Shown here piece by piece: positions 16,146 through 25,303 of a stretch of DNA of 64,000 nt. Source of the DNA: an uncultured Winogradskyella sp. (GTDB taxonomy: Bacteria > Bacteroidota > Bacteroidia > Flavobacteriales > Flavobacteriaceae); the NCBI RefSeq assembly GCF_947495255.1, contig NZ_CANLYI010000006.1, positions 310,001 through 374,000 on the forward strand, written 5' to 3'. The position numbers and the translations under genes were made by a program. The notes below the pieces were generated by a model that made no database searches, was not told the DNA's origin, and worked only from the letters and a program-made list of their open reading frames with translations. Positions within the stretch are counted from its first letter, which is position 1. Each line of letters begins with the position of its first letter.

Positions 16146-17033
16146 CTAAAACTCTAATTTAACGGTTTTTTTAAATTGATTTGGGGTAAATCCTGTATGT
16201 TTCTTAAAGTATTTTACAAAGTTAGTTGGTTCTTCAAAACCTAAAGAATAAGCTAATTCTGTACTTTTTAATTCCGAATTAATAAGTAACCGTTTGGCTT
16301 CTAATATTAAAAACTGGTCAATAAATTGTTTGGCAGTAATCGCAACGGTCTCTTTACAAATGGTATTAAGATGTTTGTAAGTAATGTTTAATTTTTCAGC
16401 ATAAAAATCTGCATTTCTACTTTTACTAAAGTGAACTTCAAGTAATGATTTAAAGCTTAAAAATGTGTTTAATTTATCTGAACGTTTAAGGTGCAAGGTT
16501 TGGTACTGCTTTAAGCGTTCTAACTTAGAAAAGATAATGGTATGCAACGCACTATACGTATTATCTTGATTATAATTTTCTTGAGAATTAGAATATTCTT
16601 CATCAAATAACCGAATATACGTCTCCACATTAGAATCTACAGGAACTTGAATAATTGGCGAAAATAATTGCGCGTTAAACAACCTATCAATTTCATTTTT
16701 TGGTAACGTGCTAATTTGTTTTTTTAAATACGCTTCCGTAAATAATATGATATATCCTTTTAGTTCTGGTGTAAACTGAAAGGCGTTAATTTGACCTTTA
16801 GAAATATGAATTAGCGTATTTTTTTTAACTGGATGCCAAACAAAATCTACCAAATGTTTACTCTCACCAGCAGTATAAAACACAATCATATTAAATGTAA
16901 CTTGATGCGCTTTTTCAGGATTATGACCTGTTTCATCTTTACGTTCAGCAAGACTTTCAATAGTTAAAATCTCTATTCCACTATTATCTGGTTTTTTAGA
17001 ATCAAATTCAATATGCGGAATATCTTTTGCCAT
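16146..17033 (-). CDS. AraC-family transcriptional regulator
   Basis: A 295-residue regulator with an N-terminal cupin-like sensing half (HIEFDSKKPDN onward) and a C-terminal double helix-turn-helix (about 190-295): FYAEKLNITYKHLNTICKE and LAYSLGFEEPTNFVKYFKKHTGFTPNQFKK. Its ATG overlaps the last base of the KefC stop codon, so it is the third gene of a kefG-kefC-araC operon. It could control that operon, the MBL/lipoprotein pair downstream, or both. The effector is unknown. Confidence 0.9.
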   Translation of the reverse strand: MAKDIPHIEFDSKKPDNSGIEILTIESLAERKDETGHNPEKAHQVTFNMIVFYTAGESKHLVDFVWHPVKKNTLIHISKGQINAFQFTPELKGYIILFTEAYLKKQISTLPKNEIDRLFNAQLFSPIIQVPVDSNVETYIRLFDEEYSNSQENYNQDNTYSALHTIIFSKLERLKQYQTLHLKRSDKLNTFLSFKSLLEVHFSKSRNADFYAEKLNITYKHLNTICKETVAITAKQFIDQFLILEAKRLLINSELKSTELAYSLGFEEPTNFVKYFKKHTGFTPNQFKKTVKLEF

Positions 17034-18925
17034 TATTTTTTGGTGTTTGGATTTTCTAAAGCTTTTCTAATATGTTCGCTATCCCAATGATTATCATAGT
17101 CTACAACACCACGTTTAAAATCTTCATTTAAGAATTTCTCTTGTTGCTCTAATTCTTTTTTAGCTTTAAAAATATAGTCATCTTCTCGTTTAGGCTCTGA
17201 TGCTAATCGTCTTAAACTATCTTCATCATACTTAATAAAGTTCTGAACCTGTCTGGTTAGCGTGTATTTTCTGAAGCCCATTTTGCTCAACACATCTTTA
17301 GCTAAAGTTAAGGACGTTTCTAAAGATTCTCTATATATGTTTTGATGCCCTAAATTTAATAATTCGTAGGCATCATATCTATTTTTAGTCCGAATCATGA
17401 ATTCTACATGCGGATATTTCTCCTTCACTATTTTACTTATCGCTTTTGAAACACTGAGTTTATTAGTTGCACAAATAATAATTTTGGCTTCCGAAATTCC
17501 GGCTGATTCTAATAAATCTAGTCGTGTGGCATCTCCATAATACACTTCGAAACCCATTTTTCTAAGGAAATCTACACGGTTAGAATCGTGGTCTAAAATA
17601 GTAGCTTCAACACCATGAGAGCGTAAAAAACGTCCAATTGTACTTCCAAAATGACCAAAACCAACGAGTATTATTTTTTGCGATTTAGCAATGTGGTCCA
17701 TTGGTCGTTTTATGGATTCTTTGGTACCAATTTTAGGCAGTATTAAACGTTCGTTAATCATGCTAATAATTGGTGTTATCGACATTGACAATGCTGTAAT
17801 TACGAGCATCATATCCATTTGTTCTTGCTCTAAAATATTCAATCCGAAAGCAAAAGACAGCAGTACAAAAGCGAATTCTCCGATTTGAGCTAAACTAAAG
17901 GTTAGCAATAATTTTTGGTCTAGTTTTAGTTTGAAAATATGTCCGGTTATAAATAGCACCACTGCTTTTAAAACAATAATTGCTAATAAAATACCACCAA
18001 TAGTCAATGGACTTTTGGCGATAACAATAAAGTTAATTGAAGCACCAACAGCCATAAAGAACAAACCTAAAAGCAGATTTTTAAAAGGCTCTAAGGTACT
18101 TTCTAGTTCATGTTTAAATTCACTATTAGAAAGTACAACGCCTCCTAAAAAGGCACCCAAAGCAGGACTAATACCAACATACTCCATTAAGAATGAAATA
18201 CCAAAAACAATTAACAAAGCAGCAGCGATTAACAACTCACGAACACCTGTTTTTGCCACTTTACGTAACATTGGTACAATTAAATAACGACCAGCGACAA
18301 TGATTAACACTACTGATAAAATTATTGCCAAAGTTTGAAGACCTACTGGAAGATTTTCTAATAAGTTAGCATGCTCGCTGTGATTTTCCGTGGACGTTTT
18401 ATGTTCTGAATTAGCTAATAACGGAATAAAACCCAACATAAAAATCACAATGATATCTTGAAACAATAGTATGGAAAAAGACGACGTACCAAAGGTGGTA
18501 TTCATCAATCCTTTTTCTTTTATGGTTTGCAATGCAATTGCGGTAGATGATAGTGCCACAGCCATTGAAATTACTAAAGCCACTTTCCAGTCGAAACCTA
18601 ATGCAGCGAATAGAATATATGAGAGTAGCATGGTTCCTCCTACTTGTATACCTCCCATGCCCAGAATAGTTTTTCGCATGTTCCAGAAGTTTTTTGGCTC
18701 AATTTCTAGTCCAATTAAAAACAGCATAACCACCACACCAAATTCGGCAAAGTGTAAAATATCTTGCCCTTCTTGTCCTATAAATCCGAGGACATAAGGC
18801 CCAATTAACACACCTGCCAATAAATAACCAATAACAGAACTTAAGCCTAAACGTTTTGCGATAGAGACACAAATTATGGCTCCTGCTAAAAATACTATGG
18901 CTTCAAAAAGTATACTTCCAGTCAT
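17033..18925 (-). CDS. kefC: KefB/KefC-type CPA2 potassium/proton antiporter
   Basis: A 630-residue inner-membrane protein. Residues about 1-385 contain twelve or so transmembrane segments of the Na/H-exchanger fold (FGVVMLFLIGLEIEP, ALSSTAIALQTIKEKG). Residues about 400-530 form a TrkA-N/RCK domain with GFGHFGS and DHDSNRVDFLRKMGFEVYYGDATR. The tail is charged. The family exports potassium in exchange for protons and in proteobacteria is opened by glutathione adducts during electrophile stress. The gene lies 3 bases after a KefG/KefF-like gene. Bacteroidota often lack glutathione, so the gating ligand here may differ. Confidence 0.9.
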   Translation of the reverse strand: MTGSILFEAIVFLAGAIICVSIAKRLGLSSVIGYLLAGVLIGPYVLGFIGQEGQDILHFAEFGVVVMLFLIGLEIEPKNFWNMRKTILGMGGIQVGGTMLLSYILFAALGFDWKVALVISMAVALSSTAIALQTIKEKGLMNTTFGTSSFSILLFQDIIVIFMLGFIPLLANSEHKTSTENHSEHANLLENLPVGLQTLAIILSVVLIIVAGRYLIVPMLRKVAKTGVRELLIAAALLIVFGISFLMEYVGISPALGAFLGGVVLSNSEFKHELESTLEPFKNLLLGLFFMAVGASINFIVIAKSPLTIGGILLAIIVLKAVVLFITGHIFKLKLDQKLLLTFSLAQIGEFAFVLLSFAFGLNILEQEQMDMMLVITALSMSITPIISMINERLILPKIGTKESIKRPMDHIAKSQKIILVGFGHFGSTIGRFLRSHGVEATILDHDSNRVDFLRKMGFEVYYGDATRLDLLESAGISEAKIIICATNKLSVSKAISKIVKEKYPHVEFMIRTKNRYDAYELLNLGHQNIYRESLETSLTLAKDVLSKMGFRKYTLTRQVQNFIKYDEDSLRRLASEPKREDDYIFKAKKELEQQEKFLNEDFKRGVVDYDNHWDSEHIRKALENPNTKK

Positions 18926-18928
18926 AGT

Positions 18929-19525
18929 TTATGTGGCTTTAAGTTGAGGAATATCGTTTAAAAACGATTTGTTATCAAAATCATTAATAGATAAATCAGC
19001 TTGTAATAAGTCAATTAGTTTACCGTAGTTATTTTTATAATCGTTTAAGTCTTCATCAGATAATGTATGCGTTCCCATAACAGCAAAAGGTGGAAAATAA
19101 GTCATACCACACAAAATTGCCGTTTGTTCAAAAGGCCTTAAAAATTGTCTAATAGTAAAGCTGTTATAACCCTCTGAGCAATAGACTTCTCTAGAACCTC
19201 CAGTAGTAATAACATTTAAGCATGTTTTATTCTGTAATGCATTACCTTCTGGGCCGTAAGCCCAATTAAACTCTAACACCATATCCATCCATTGTTTCAT
19301 TAAAGGTGGACAACTATACCAATAAAAAGGGTGATGCCAAATGATAATATCATGTTGGCTTAGTAATTCCTTTTCTTTAACTACATCAATATGAAAATTG
19401 GGATATTCCTCGTACAAGTCATGAATAGTAACTTGTTCTTTATCTTTAATATGATTAACTAAAGCTTGGTTAACCCTAGATTTTTCGAACTTAGGATGCG
19501 AAAACAGAATAAGTATTTTTTTCAT
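18929..19525 (-). CDS. kefG: KefF/KefG-like NAD(P)H oxidoreductase (flavodoxin fold)
   Basis: A 198-residue flavodoxin-like quinone reductase of the MdaB/KefF/KefG family, of normal length. Seen are KKILILFSHPKFEKSRVN at the start, IIWHHPFYWYSCPPLMKQW (residues about 74-92), and FNWAYGPEGNALQNK. In proteobacteria these proteins bind the Kef antiporter and are required for full activity. The pairing with kefC 3 bases downstream supports that role. It is the first gene of the operon, with a candidate promoter at 19585. Confidence 0.85.
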   Translation of the reverse strand: MKKILILFSHPKFEKSRVNQALVNHIKDKEQVTIHDLYEEYPNFHIDVVKEKELLSQHDIIIWHHPFYWYSCPPLMKQWMDMVLEFNWAYGPEGNALQNKTCLNVITTGGSREVYCSEGYNSFTIRQFLRPFEQTAILCGMTYFPPFAVMGTHTLSDEDLNDYKNNYGKLIDLLQADLSINDFDNKSFLNDIPQLKAT

Positions 19526-19546
19526 AGGACTAAAAGCTATAAATAA

Positions 19547-19580
19547 ATAAGCGACTATAAAATTAATTTTAATCGCTTAT
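19547..19580 (-). terminator. inverted repeat between marC and kefG, terminator or leader hairpin
   Basis: ATAAGCGA (19547-19554) and TCGCTTAT (19573-19580) form an 8-base stem around an AT-rich loop. On the minus strand a TTATTTATTT tract follows, so it could end marC transcription. It also lies just after a candidate kefG promoter at 19585, so it could instead be part of the kefG leader. Confidence 0.4.
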
Positions 19581-19584
19581 AGTA

Positions 19585-19592
19585 CAAACTTA
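19585..19592 (-). promoter_or_regulatory. candidate -7 box for kefG-kefC-araC
   Basis: The minus strand reads TAAGTTTG, matching TAnnTTTG, 60 bases before the kefG ATG. No -33 TTTG is evident. Confidence 0.4.
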
Positions 19593-19630
19593 TGTGATTA
19601 AGTTCTTGTTATTTTTAAAGTAATTTAAGC

Positions 19631-20251
19631 CTAAGCCATTAAATTAAAAGATAATTTAATGCCTGTAATAATCATACCAGTTCCAATAATAGCAATGATT
19701 AATCCCATAATTTTTCCGATTACAGAAATGACATTATGGCCAACTATTTTTACAATTAAATCACTTAATTTAAAAGTAAAATAGGTAATTAAACTCATTG
19801 ATCCAAAAATTAAAATCACCAAAATAATATGAATAGTTTCTACATTCGCAACAAAATTCATTGCGGTAACAATAGTACCTGGTCCTGCTAAAATTGGAAT
19901 AGCTAAAGGGGAAACAGCAATGTTTTCATCTACATGTACATCATTAAGACTTTTTACATTAGATGTTTTGGACTGTAGCATATCAAAACCAATGAAAAAT
20001 ATCAAAATACCACCTGTAATCTTAAACGCAGGAATACTGATATTAAATAATTCGAAAATGTATTTACCTAAAAGGACAAAAACAGCAACAATAATAAACG
20101 CAATAAAATTTGACCGCTTATTTATATCGTGTTTTGTTTTTACATCTGCACCTTGCGTTAAGGACACAAAAACAGTCATATTTGATATAGGATTAGTTAT
20201 AGCAAAAAAGGCTGTAAATACTGTAATTGAAAATGTAATTAAGTTATCCAT
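19631..20251 (-). CDS. MarC-family integral membrane protein
   Basis: A 206-residue protein with six hydrophobic segments and the MarC family's signature stretches: FFAITNPISNMTVFVSLTQG near the start, FKITGGILIFFIGFDMLQSK, and SPLAIPILAGPGTIVTAMNF in the middle. It acts in the inner membrane. The function of MarC proteins is not established, and the old link to antibiotic resistance was not upheld. It stands alone, with a candidate promoter at 20282. Confidence 0.9.
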   Translation of the reverse strand: MDNLITFSITVFTAFFAITNPISNMTVFVSLTQGADVKTKHDINKRSNFIAFIIVAVFVLLGKYIFELFNISIPAFKITGGILIFFIGFDMLQSKTSNVKSLNDVHVDENIAVSPLAIPILAGPGTIVTAMNFVANVETIHIILVILIFGSMSLITYFTFKLSDLIVKIVGHNVISVIGKIMGLIIAIIGTGMIITGIKLSFNLMA

Positions 20252-20281
20252 CTATTGGAAATTTTTCATTTAAAAAAAACG

Positions 20282-20289
20282 CAAAACTA
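20282..20289 (-). promoter_or_regulatory. candidate -7 box of marC
   Basis: The minus strand reads TAGTTTTG, matching TAnnTTTG, 31 bases before the marC ATG. No -33 match is seen. Confidence 0.4.
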
Positions 20290-20417
20290 CTTCTTTATCT
20301 CTAAAGTAATTTTATTTTTATTAAAATAGTTTTAAGACTAAAAAGTGGTGCCTTTTTATGACGCTTTAAAAGGTACAAAATTTGAAGAAACTTATTAAAA
20401 ATCTTAAGCAACAAAGT

Positions 20418-21233
20418 CTAACATCCTAATAAATTACTGGTTAAATCTAACAAATTAGTGATTTTTGAAACATCATAAGCATCTGGATGCGCTGGTGCAA
20501 AATAACCTTTTGGATCACCTTTATCGTTGTCAAAATACTTTCCAGAATCATTTTTATAATCATCAGACAATGCCAAATCTAATAAGATATCCACTCCTTT
20601 TTCTGCTGGAGACCAATGTTGACCATACGCTTCATTAGCCATTTTGGTATTTAATAACGAACCAGGATTTACAGCAATAACCGTGATTTTAGGCTCTTGT
20701 TTTGCTAGATTAAAACTCCACATCGTTAATGCTAACTTACTTTGTGCATAAGTGCTATTTTCTGAATCTTGCTCCTTCCCTATTAAAACAGCTTCAGAAA
20801 TTGGCGCTTGTGCAGCAGAACTTAAATTAATAATTCTTGGTGCTTCGGATTGCTTTATGTTTTCTAATATGGCATTTGTCAACACATAAGGTGCTAAATA
20901 ATTTACCACCATTCTAATGTCTAATCCGTTTTTATTCTGAACCTCTTTCGTTTTAAAAATCCCTGCATTATTGATTAGTATATCAATTTTAGGAAGGTCC
21001 TTTTTAATCTGTGCTGCTAATTTTGAAACAGCTTCTAAATCGGAAAAATCAGCCACCAAACCATGAATGTTCTGATTGTTCGTTGTTGTTTTTATTTCTA
21101 AAACAATCGCGTCTACTTTTTCTCCATTTCTTCCATGTACATAAACCGTATGTCCTTTTTCAGCTAAGCTAAAAGCGGTTAACTTTCCAATACCGTCTGT
21201 ACTTCCTGTTACTATTATTGTTTTACTCATCAT
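20418..21233 (-). CDS. short-chain dehydrogenase/reductase
   Basis: A 271-residue classical SDR. TGSTDGIGKLTAF (residues about 8-20) is the NAD(P) motif, INNAGIFKT the NNAG motif, and YAQSKLAL (about 160) carries the catalytic Tyr and Lys, with Ser in IINLSSAAQ. The C-terminal PKGYFAPAHPDAYDVSK resembles retinol-dehydrogenase-like SDRs. The substrate is unknown. Two adjacent ATG codons start the gene. A structured inverted repeat (21256-21308) lies just upstream. Confidence 0.88.
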   Translation of the reverse strand: MMSKTIIVTGSTDGIGKLTAFSLAEKGHTVYVHGRNGEKVDAIVLEIKTTTNNQNIHGLVADFSDLEAVSKLAAQIKKDLPKIDILINNAGIFKTKEVQNKNGLDIRMVVNYLAPYVLTNAILENIKQSEAPRIINLSSAAQAPISEAVLIGKEQDSENSTYAQSKLALTMWSFNLAKQEPKITVIAVNPGSLLNTKMANEAYGQHWSPAEKGVDILLDLALSDDYKNDSGKYFDNDKGDPKGYFAPAHPDAYDVSKITNLLDLTSNLLGC

Positions 21234-21255
21234 TTTTTGTTTTTTTATTAAAACA

Positions 21256-21308
21256 TCACCTTGAGTTCAGCTGTGAACTATAAAACCTTTCGGTTGTGCT
21301 CAAGGTGA
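21256..21308. repeat. intergenic inverted-repeat element
   Basis: TCACCTTGAG (21256-21265) is mirrored by CTCAAGGTGA (21299-21308), and the interior contains GTTCA-GCTG-TGAAC. The TTGAG/CTCAA style resembles short dispersed intergenic elements common in flavobacteria. A similar nested element lies at 24131-24240. Confidence 0.55.
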
Positions 21309-21417
21309 CATTTTCTTGTTTTTTTTTGAATCTTATTATAAAATTCTAATAAATAGTCCAGTAGCTATTTTTGCATATAATCATTGCCTAAAGCAAGATG
21401 AAAGATTTCTAATCCTT

Positions 21418-22371
21418 TTAAAAAGGTGCAAAGGTATCTTTGGTGCTCTTTGGTACACTCCAACGCTCACGAGCACTAATACTTTCTGGTGTAACAACTT
21501 TAGACTCTGAGTTATCGACACTACCGTAGCTACTTGCTCCACCTCTCGGAATTTGCATACGGTCTCCGTATAACCACACTACCAAGTTACTACGTTGTCC
21601 ACTAATAATTGGGTGCGTAGCGTGTGCTACATCACCTCTATGAATAATTGCTTTACCTGATTCAAACGTAGTTTGCACTGTTTTTCCTGTGGTTTTATCA
21701 TAGAAATCAACTTGTGAACCTGTAAATGCTTCATCGGGTAAGTTAATGTTGATATTCAAAGTGGCAGCAGAAGCATCCGTGTGACCATTTAAATCCTTGT
21801 CTTTATCTGGATTGTATTGAATAGAAAAACCAAATGTTTGGTTATCATAACCATAAGTCCCCAATAACAAACGTGCTATAGGACGCATATAACGATTCAT
21901 AATTTCGTTATAAAATACTTGAAAATTAGGTGCTGCTAGGTATCCTTCTGAGCGTGGATCTAGCATAACTCCGTAACGATTTAATTGAATACCATAAGGT
22001 GCACGTCTAGGAATTTCAGAATTTACAGTAGCTTCTAAATACTTACGAAATTCCGCCAAGCGTTCTAAATCAAAAAACTGAGCAGAATACACACCCGGAA
22101 TAATTTCTTCCCATAAATCTGCGACAGCAGATTCTTTTTCTGGGTTTTCCCATGCGTCTTTAATCGCCTTTTGTAATCGTGAATCTAGCAACGTCTCATC
22201 AGGAACTAATAAATTGTCTTTGTTTTCAATTTCCCATTCCGTCCATGCCTCTTCGAGTAAATCTCGGTTACTATTCCAAAAGTGTGAAACTGAAGCTTCA
22301 CGATTTAACGAGGCTTCACGAGAAGGTAAAGCAAGTGCACGAGCTTGTGCTAATATATTTTTATTTGTCAT
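21418..22371 (-). CDS. 2-oxoglutarate/Fe(II)-dependent oxygenase
   Basis: A 317-residue protein with a prolyl-hydroxylase-like double-stranded beta helix in its C-terminal half. The iron motif is GHTDAS (His197 and Asp199 from the ATG at 22371), with the distal His and the 2-oxoglutarate Arg in HATHPIISGQRSNLVVWLYG (His253, Arg260). The N-terminal 110 residues are helical and of unknown role. The substrate is unknown. It is monocistronic between the terminator at 22458 on the far side and the SDR gene. I prefer the ATG to a TTG seven codons upstream. Confidence 0.85.
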   Translation of the reverse strand: MTNKNILAQARALALPSREASLNREASVSHFWNSNRDLLEEAWTEWEIENKDNLLVPDETLLDSRLQKAIKDAWENPEKESAVADLWEEIIPGVYSAQFFDLERLAEFRKYLEATVNSEIPRRAPYGIQLNRYGVMLDPRSEGYLAAPNFQVFYNEIMNRYMRPIARLLLGTYGYDNQTFGFSIQYNPDKDKDLNGHTDASAATLNININLPDEAFTGSQVDFYDKTTGKTVQTTFESGKAIIHRGDVAHATHPIISGQRSNLVVWLYGDRMQIPRGGASSYGSVDNSESKVVTPESISARERWSVPKSTKDTFAPF

Positions 22372-22457
22372 TGTTTCTATTTTTTTTACCAAAAACTACT
22401 GTTATAGACTATTTGGGATTTGCATGCATTCTTGATTTTAAGTTAAAATCAATAGAA

Positions 22458-22478
22458 AAGCCACTTAAACAGTGGCTT
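22458..22478 (-). terminator. intrinsic terminator of the MRJP-like gene
   Basis: AAGCCACT (22458-22465) pairs with AGTGGCTT (22471-22478) around a 5-base loop. The minus strand continues TTCTATTG. It lies 54 bases after the stop codon of the gene at 22532. Confidence 0.6.
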
Positions 22479-22531
22479 CTCTTCTTATTTAATAATAATA
22501 AAAGGGATTCAACTATTAATCAATTCATAAA

Positions 22532-23638
22532 TTATCTAAAAGAAACACCTGTTGTAATAGGCTTAAACCTGAAAATGTAAAATGGTTTTGTAGATAAATC
22601 TTTACCATCATTAAACGCAGCACCTTTGTTTACCTGGGCAGCGGACACATACATATAACCGTCTACATGATTGTAGCTTACACCATCTGGCCAAACCATA
22701 TTAACATCTTTCACCATGGTTTTTACACTTTTATCTTTGGTCAAAACAACAGCAACACTATTGGTTTCTAAAGCTGTTAAATAAATATTACCTGTTGTAT
22801 CAATACTCATTCCACCATTGTTTGGTTTTTCAGAATAAGTTTCAATTTTGCCATCTAATTCTGTTTCCGTAAAATCTTCATTTACTAAATCTAAGGTTTT
22901 AATTCTGTAAATTTTAGTTCCGTTTAACGGACCATAATAAATGTATTCAAAATTAGCATCTGCAGTAATACCATCATTTCCGACTAATAAATCCGTACCG
23001 TTAACCGCTAAATGTTTACCGTTAATTACTGTTGGTGTGTTTTCTGGTAATGTTGTGCGTGTACCTTCAAGTATTCGACGTGTTTTACCCGTTTTCATGT
23101 CTACAATAATAAATGCAGAATTTGTACCATCTCCTCCATTTCCAATACCTTCATCAGCAATTATAAAATAACCGTTTGTAGTATCAACAACCATATCATT
23201 GGGTTGTGCATGCTTTGGTACGGAAGATTTAGGTAAATAATAAATACGTTCTAACTGATTAGTTTTTGTGTTCCAACCCACTATTTTAGGTGTTACATTA
23301 TCGCGTTGCGCCATATCTAACATCCAAACAATTCCGTTTTCATCGTTTCTAATACCTAAAACATTACTTAGATAATTATCGTCTGTAGTTCGTGGTGTAT
23401 TCCACGCTTTATTTGGAAAAGGTTTGCTTGTTTTTGTTTTAGTATCCATAATCATTACTCTATTTTCTGGTGAGAAAAAAGGATGATGACTATAAACTAA
23501 ATCGCCAGTATCAGTAAAGGTAATATTACCAACTGCTTGCGCTGTAGTTGCAAAAACTTCGGCTTCAGTTATTGTATTTTGTGCTTGTATCGACATCACT
23601 GACGTGATTAAAATTAATAAGAAACTAATATTTTTCAT
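22532..23638 (-). CDS. secreted yellow/major-royal-jelly-protein-like beta-propeller
   Basis: A 368-residue protein with a signal peptide (MKNISFLLILITSVMSIQAQ) and the MRJP/yellow six-bladed propeller pattern: GIVWMLDMAQ, QPNDMVVDTTNGYFIIAD, RIKTLDLVNED, GGMSIDTTGNIYLTALETNSV and WPDGVSYNHVDGYMYVSA. In bacteria these are often called L-dopachrome-tautomerase-related or gluconolactonase-like proteins. It should act in the periplasm; the substrate is unknown. It follows the cupin gene by one base and is co-transcribed with it. Confidence 0.85.
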   Translation of the reverse strand: MKNISFLLILITSVMSIQAQNTITEAEVFATTAQAVGNITFTDTGDLVYSHHPFFSPENRVMIMDTKTKTSKPFPNKAWNTPRTTDDNYLSNVLGIRNDENGIVWMLDMAQRDNVTPKIVGWNTKTNQLERIYYLPKSSVPKHAQPNDMVVDTTNGYFIIADEGIGNGGDGTNSAFIIVDMKTGKTRRILEGTRTTLPENTPTVINGKHLAVNGTDLLVGNDGITADANFEYIYYGPLNGTKIYRIKTLDLVNEDFTETELDGKIETYSEKPNNGGMSIDTTGNIYLTALETNSVAVVLTKDKSVKTMVKDVNMVWPDGVSYNHVDGYMYVSAAQVNKGAAFNDGKDLSTKPFYIFRFKPITTGVSFR

Positions 23639-23639
23639 T

Positions 23640-24113
23640 TTACTTGCTCTTTTTTAAATATTCTGGTAACTCTTTAGATAACCAATCTTCACGTACAGGA
23701 ACATGTACATCTAAATCTACGGTTTCTTCTAAAGCCCAAAACTCGTGAGGTACATTTTCTGGAAACACAATAACTTCTCCTGCTCCAACTTCTACAAAAG
23801 TTTCTTTACCATCAATAATGGTTTTAATTTTTACTTTTCCAGACATAATGTATGTAATCTGTTCGTTTGGATGCTGGTGCCAAGGAATATGAGCTCCTTT
23901 TTCTAAATTAAAAATGGTCATTTGTCCTTTTTCGCCATGAAACCATTTACGTTGGATTCCTTCTCCAATAGTTTCAGATTCCATGTCATCAAAATTGAAA
24001 TGCTGCACTTTTGAAGTGGCTATAGAATCTTTGGTGGTGACTTGTGCATTTGCAGTATTACCAACAAACAGTGCTGTTACTGCTAATGCAGCTATAATTG
24101 ATCTGAAATTCAT
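23640..24113 (-). CDS. secreted cupin protein
   Basis: A 157-residue single cupin with a signal peptide ending near TANAQ. Cupin motif 1 is HIPWHQHPNEQITYIMSG (GX5HXHX3-4E style: H-x-H-x3-E) and motif 2 is VIVFPENVPHEFWAL. The metal-binding residues appear complete, so it may be an enzyme or metal-dependent binder rather than a regulator. It is the first gene of a pair with the MRJP-like gene. The structured element at 24131-24240 lies immediately upstream. Confidence 0.85.
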   Translation of the reverse strand: MNFRSIIAALAVTALFVGNTANAQVTTKDSIATSKVQHFNFDDMESETIGEGIQRKWFHGEKGQMTIFNLEKGAHIPWHQHPNEQITYIMSGKVKIKTIIDGKETFVEVGAGEVIVFPENVPHEFWALEETVDLDVHVPVREDWLSKELPEYLKKSK

Positions 24114-24130
24114 TTTTTTATATGTTTCTT

Positions 24131-24240
24131 TTGTCCGTTCGAGTGAAATTCTCTTTTAGAATTTTGTATCGAGAACCATTAGAGTTAATAAGCTTCTCGA
24201 TACTAATTTCTCGTGCCTCAAAATTCACTCGAAGTGACAA
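24131..24240. repeat. nested intergenic palindromic element
   Basis: Outer arms 24131-24150 and 24221-24240 are complementary at 16 of 20 positions with a perfect core (TTCGAGTGAA / TTCACTCGAA). Inner arms GTATCGAGAA (24166-24175) and TTCTCGATAC (24194-24203) are perfect. A further AAATTCT-AGAATTT hairpin lies between. The whole 110-base unit could fold as a branched structure. It sits between the MDR gene and the cupin gene and codes for nothing visible. Confidence 0.75.
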
Positions 24241-24269
24241 TTCTATTTATGTTTTACTTCCTGAAAAGA

Positions 24270-25277
24270 TTAAAATCCTTCTAAAACTATTTTACCTTTT
24301 GCTTTTCCTGTTTCTAGAAATGCATGTGCTTTACGTAGGTTTTCTGCATTAATACTTCCGAAATTTTCACCTAAGGTGGTTTTAATCGTTCCGTTGTCAA
24401 TCAATTCAGAAACTTTGTTTAAAATGTTGTGCTGCTCTATCATATCTTCGGTTTGGAACATAGAACGTGTAAACATCAACTCGATATGCGTAGACACTGC
24501 TTTTGCTTTAAAAGGCATCACATTAAACGTTTTTGGATCGTCAATAAAACCAAATCTTCCTTGTGGTTTTATTACTTTAACAATCTCATCTGCATGCTGT
24601 TCGGTTGCATTTAAACTCACAATATAATCTGGTGCAGGAAGATTGTATTTCTCGAACTCTTCACTTAATTTATTTCTGTGGTTGATAACTGAATCTGCAC
24701 CTAAATCTTTCAACCAAGCAGTAGTTTCTTCACGAGAAGCAGTTCCTATAATATTCAGTTTTGTTAGCTTTTTAGCTAATTGCACCAATATAGAACCAAC
24801 ACCTCCAGCAGCACCAATAACTAAAATGGATTTGCTAGCATCCTCTTTTGCAACTTGTAATCTATCAAACAATAGTTCGTAAGCAGTAAGCGATGTTAAT
24901 GGTAACGCAGCAGCTTCAGGAAAAGATAAACCTGAAGGTTTTTTACCAACAATACGTTCATCTACAACTTGGTATTGTGCATAACTTCCTTGACGGGTAA
25001 AATCACCTGCATACCAAACTTCGTCTCCAACTTTAAATAGCGATACTTCATCACCAACTTCTTTTACAATTCCGGTAGCATCCCATCCAATAACTTTCCA
25101 ATCGTCACCTTCTACTGGCATTCCTGCACGTACTTTGTATTCTGCAGGGTTTACAGAAATGGCTTTTATCTCTACTAAAATATCTCTTCCAGTAGCTTTT
25201 GGCGTATTTAATTCTATGTCTTGTAATGAGTTAACATCTTCTATTGGAAGATTCTCTTTATATCCTATTGCTTTCAT
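24270..25277 (-). CDS. MDR-family zinc-type quinone oxidoreductase-like alcohol dehydrogenase
   Basis: A 335-residue medium-chain dehydrogenase/reductase. The N-terminal GroES-like half has SVNPAEYKVRAGM and GWDATGIVKEVGDEV. The Rossmann half has LVIGAAGGVGSILVQLAKKL and GTASREETTAWLKDLGADSVI. It lacks the structural-zinc cysteines, like other quinone-oxidoreductase-type members. It likely reduces quinones or enones with NADPH in the cytosol. It follows the nitroreductase gene by 26 bases, so the two are probably co-transcribed. Confidence 0.88.
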   Translation of the reverse strand: MKAIGYKENLPIEDVNSLQDIELNTPKATGRDILVEIKAISVNPAEYKVRAGMPVEGDDWKVIGWDATGIVKEVGDEVSLFKVGDEVWYAGDFTRQGSYAQYQVVDERIVGKKPSGLSFPEAAALPLTSLTAYELLFDRLQVAKEDASKSILVIGAAGGVGSILVQLAKKLTKLNIIGTASREETTAWLKDLGADSVINHRNKLSEEFEKYNLPAPDYIVSLNATEQHADEIVKVIKPQGRFGFIDDPKTFNVMPFKAKAVSTHIELMFTRSMFQTEDMIEQHNILNKVSELIDNGTIKTTLGENFGSINAENLRKAHAFLETGKAKGKIVLEGF

Positions 25278-25303
25278 TTTTTGTGTTTTTTAGAAGGAAT
25301 TGT

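Noticed and set aside
24131..24240. Insertion sequence or transposase remnant
   Set aside because: No open frame or transposase motif is present; the element is only 110 bases of nested palindromes.
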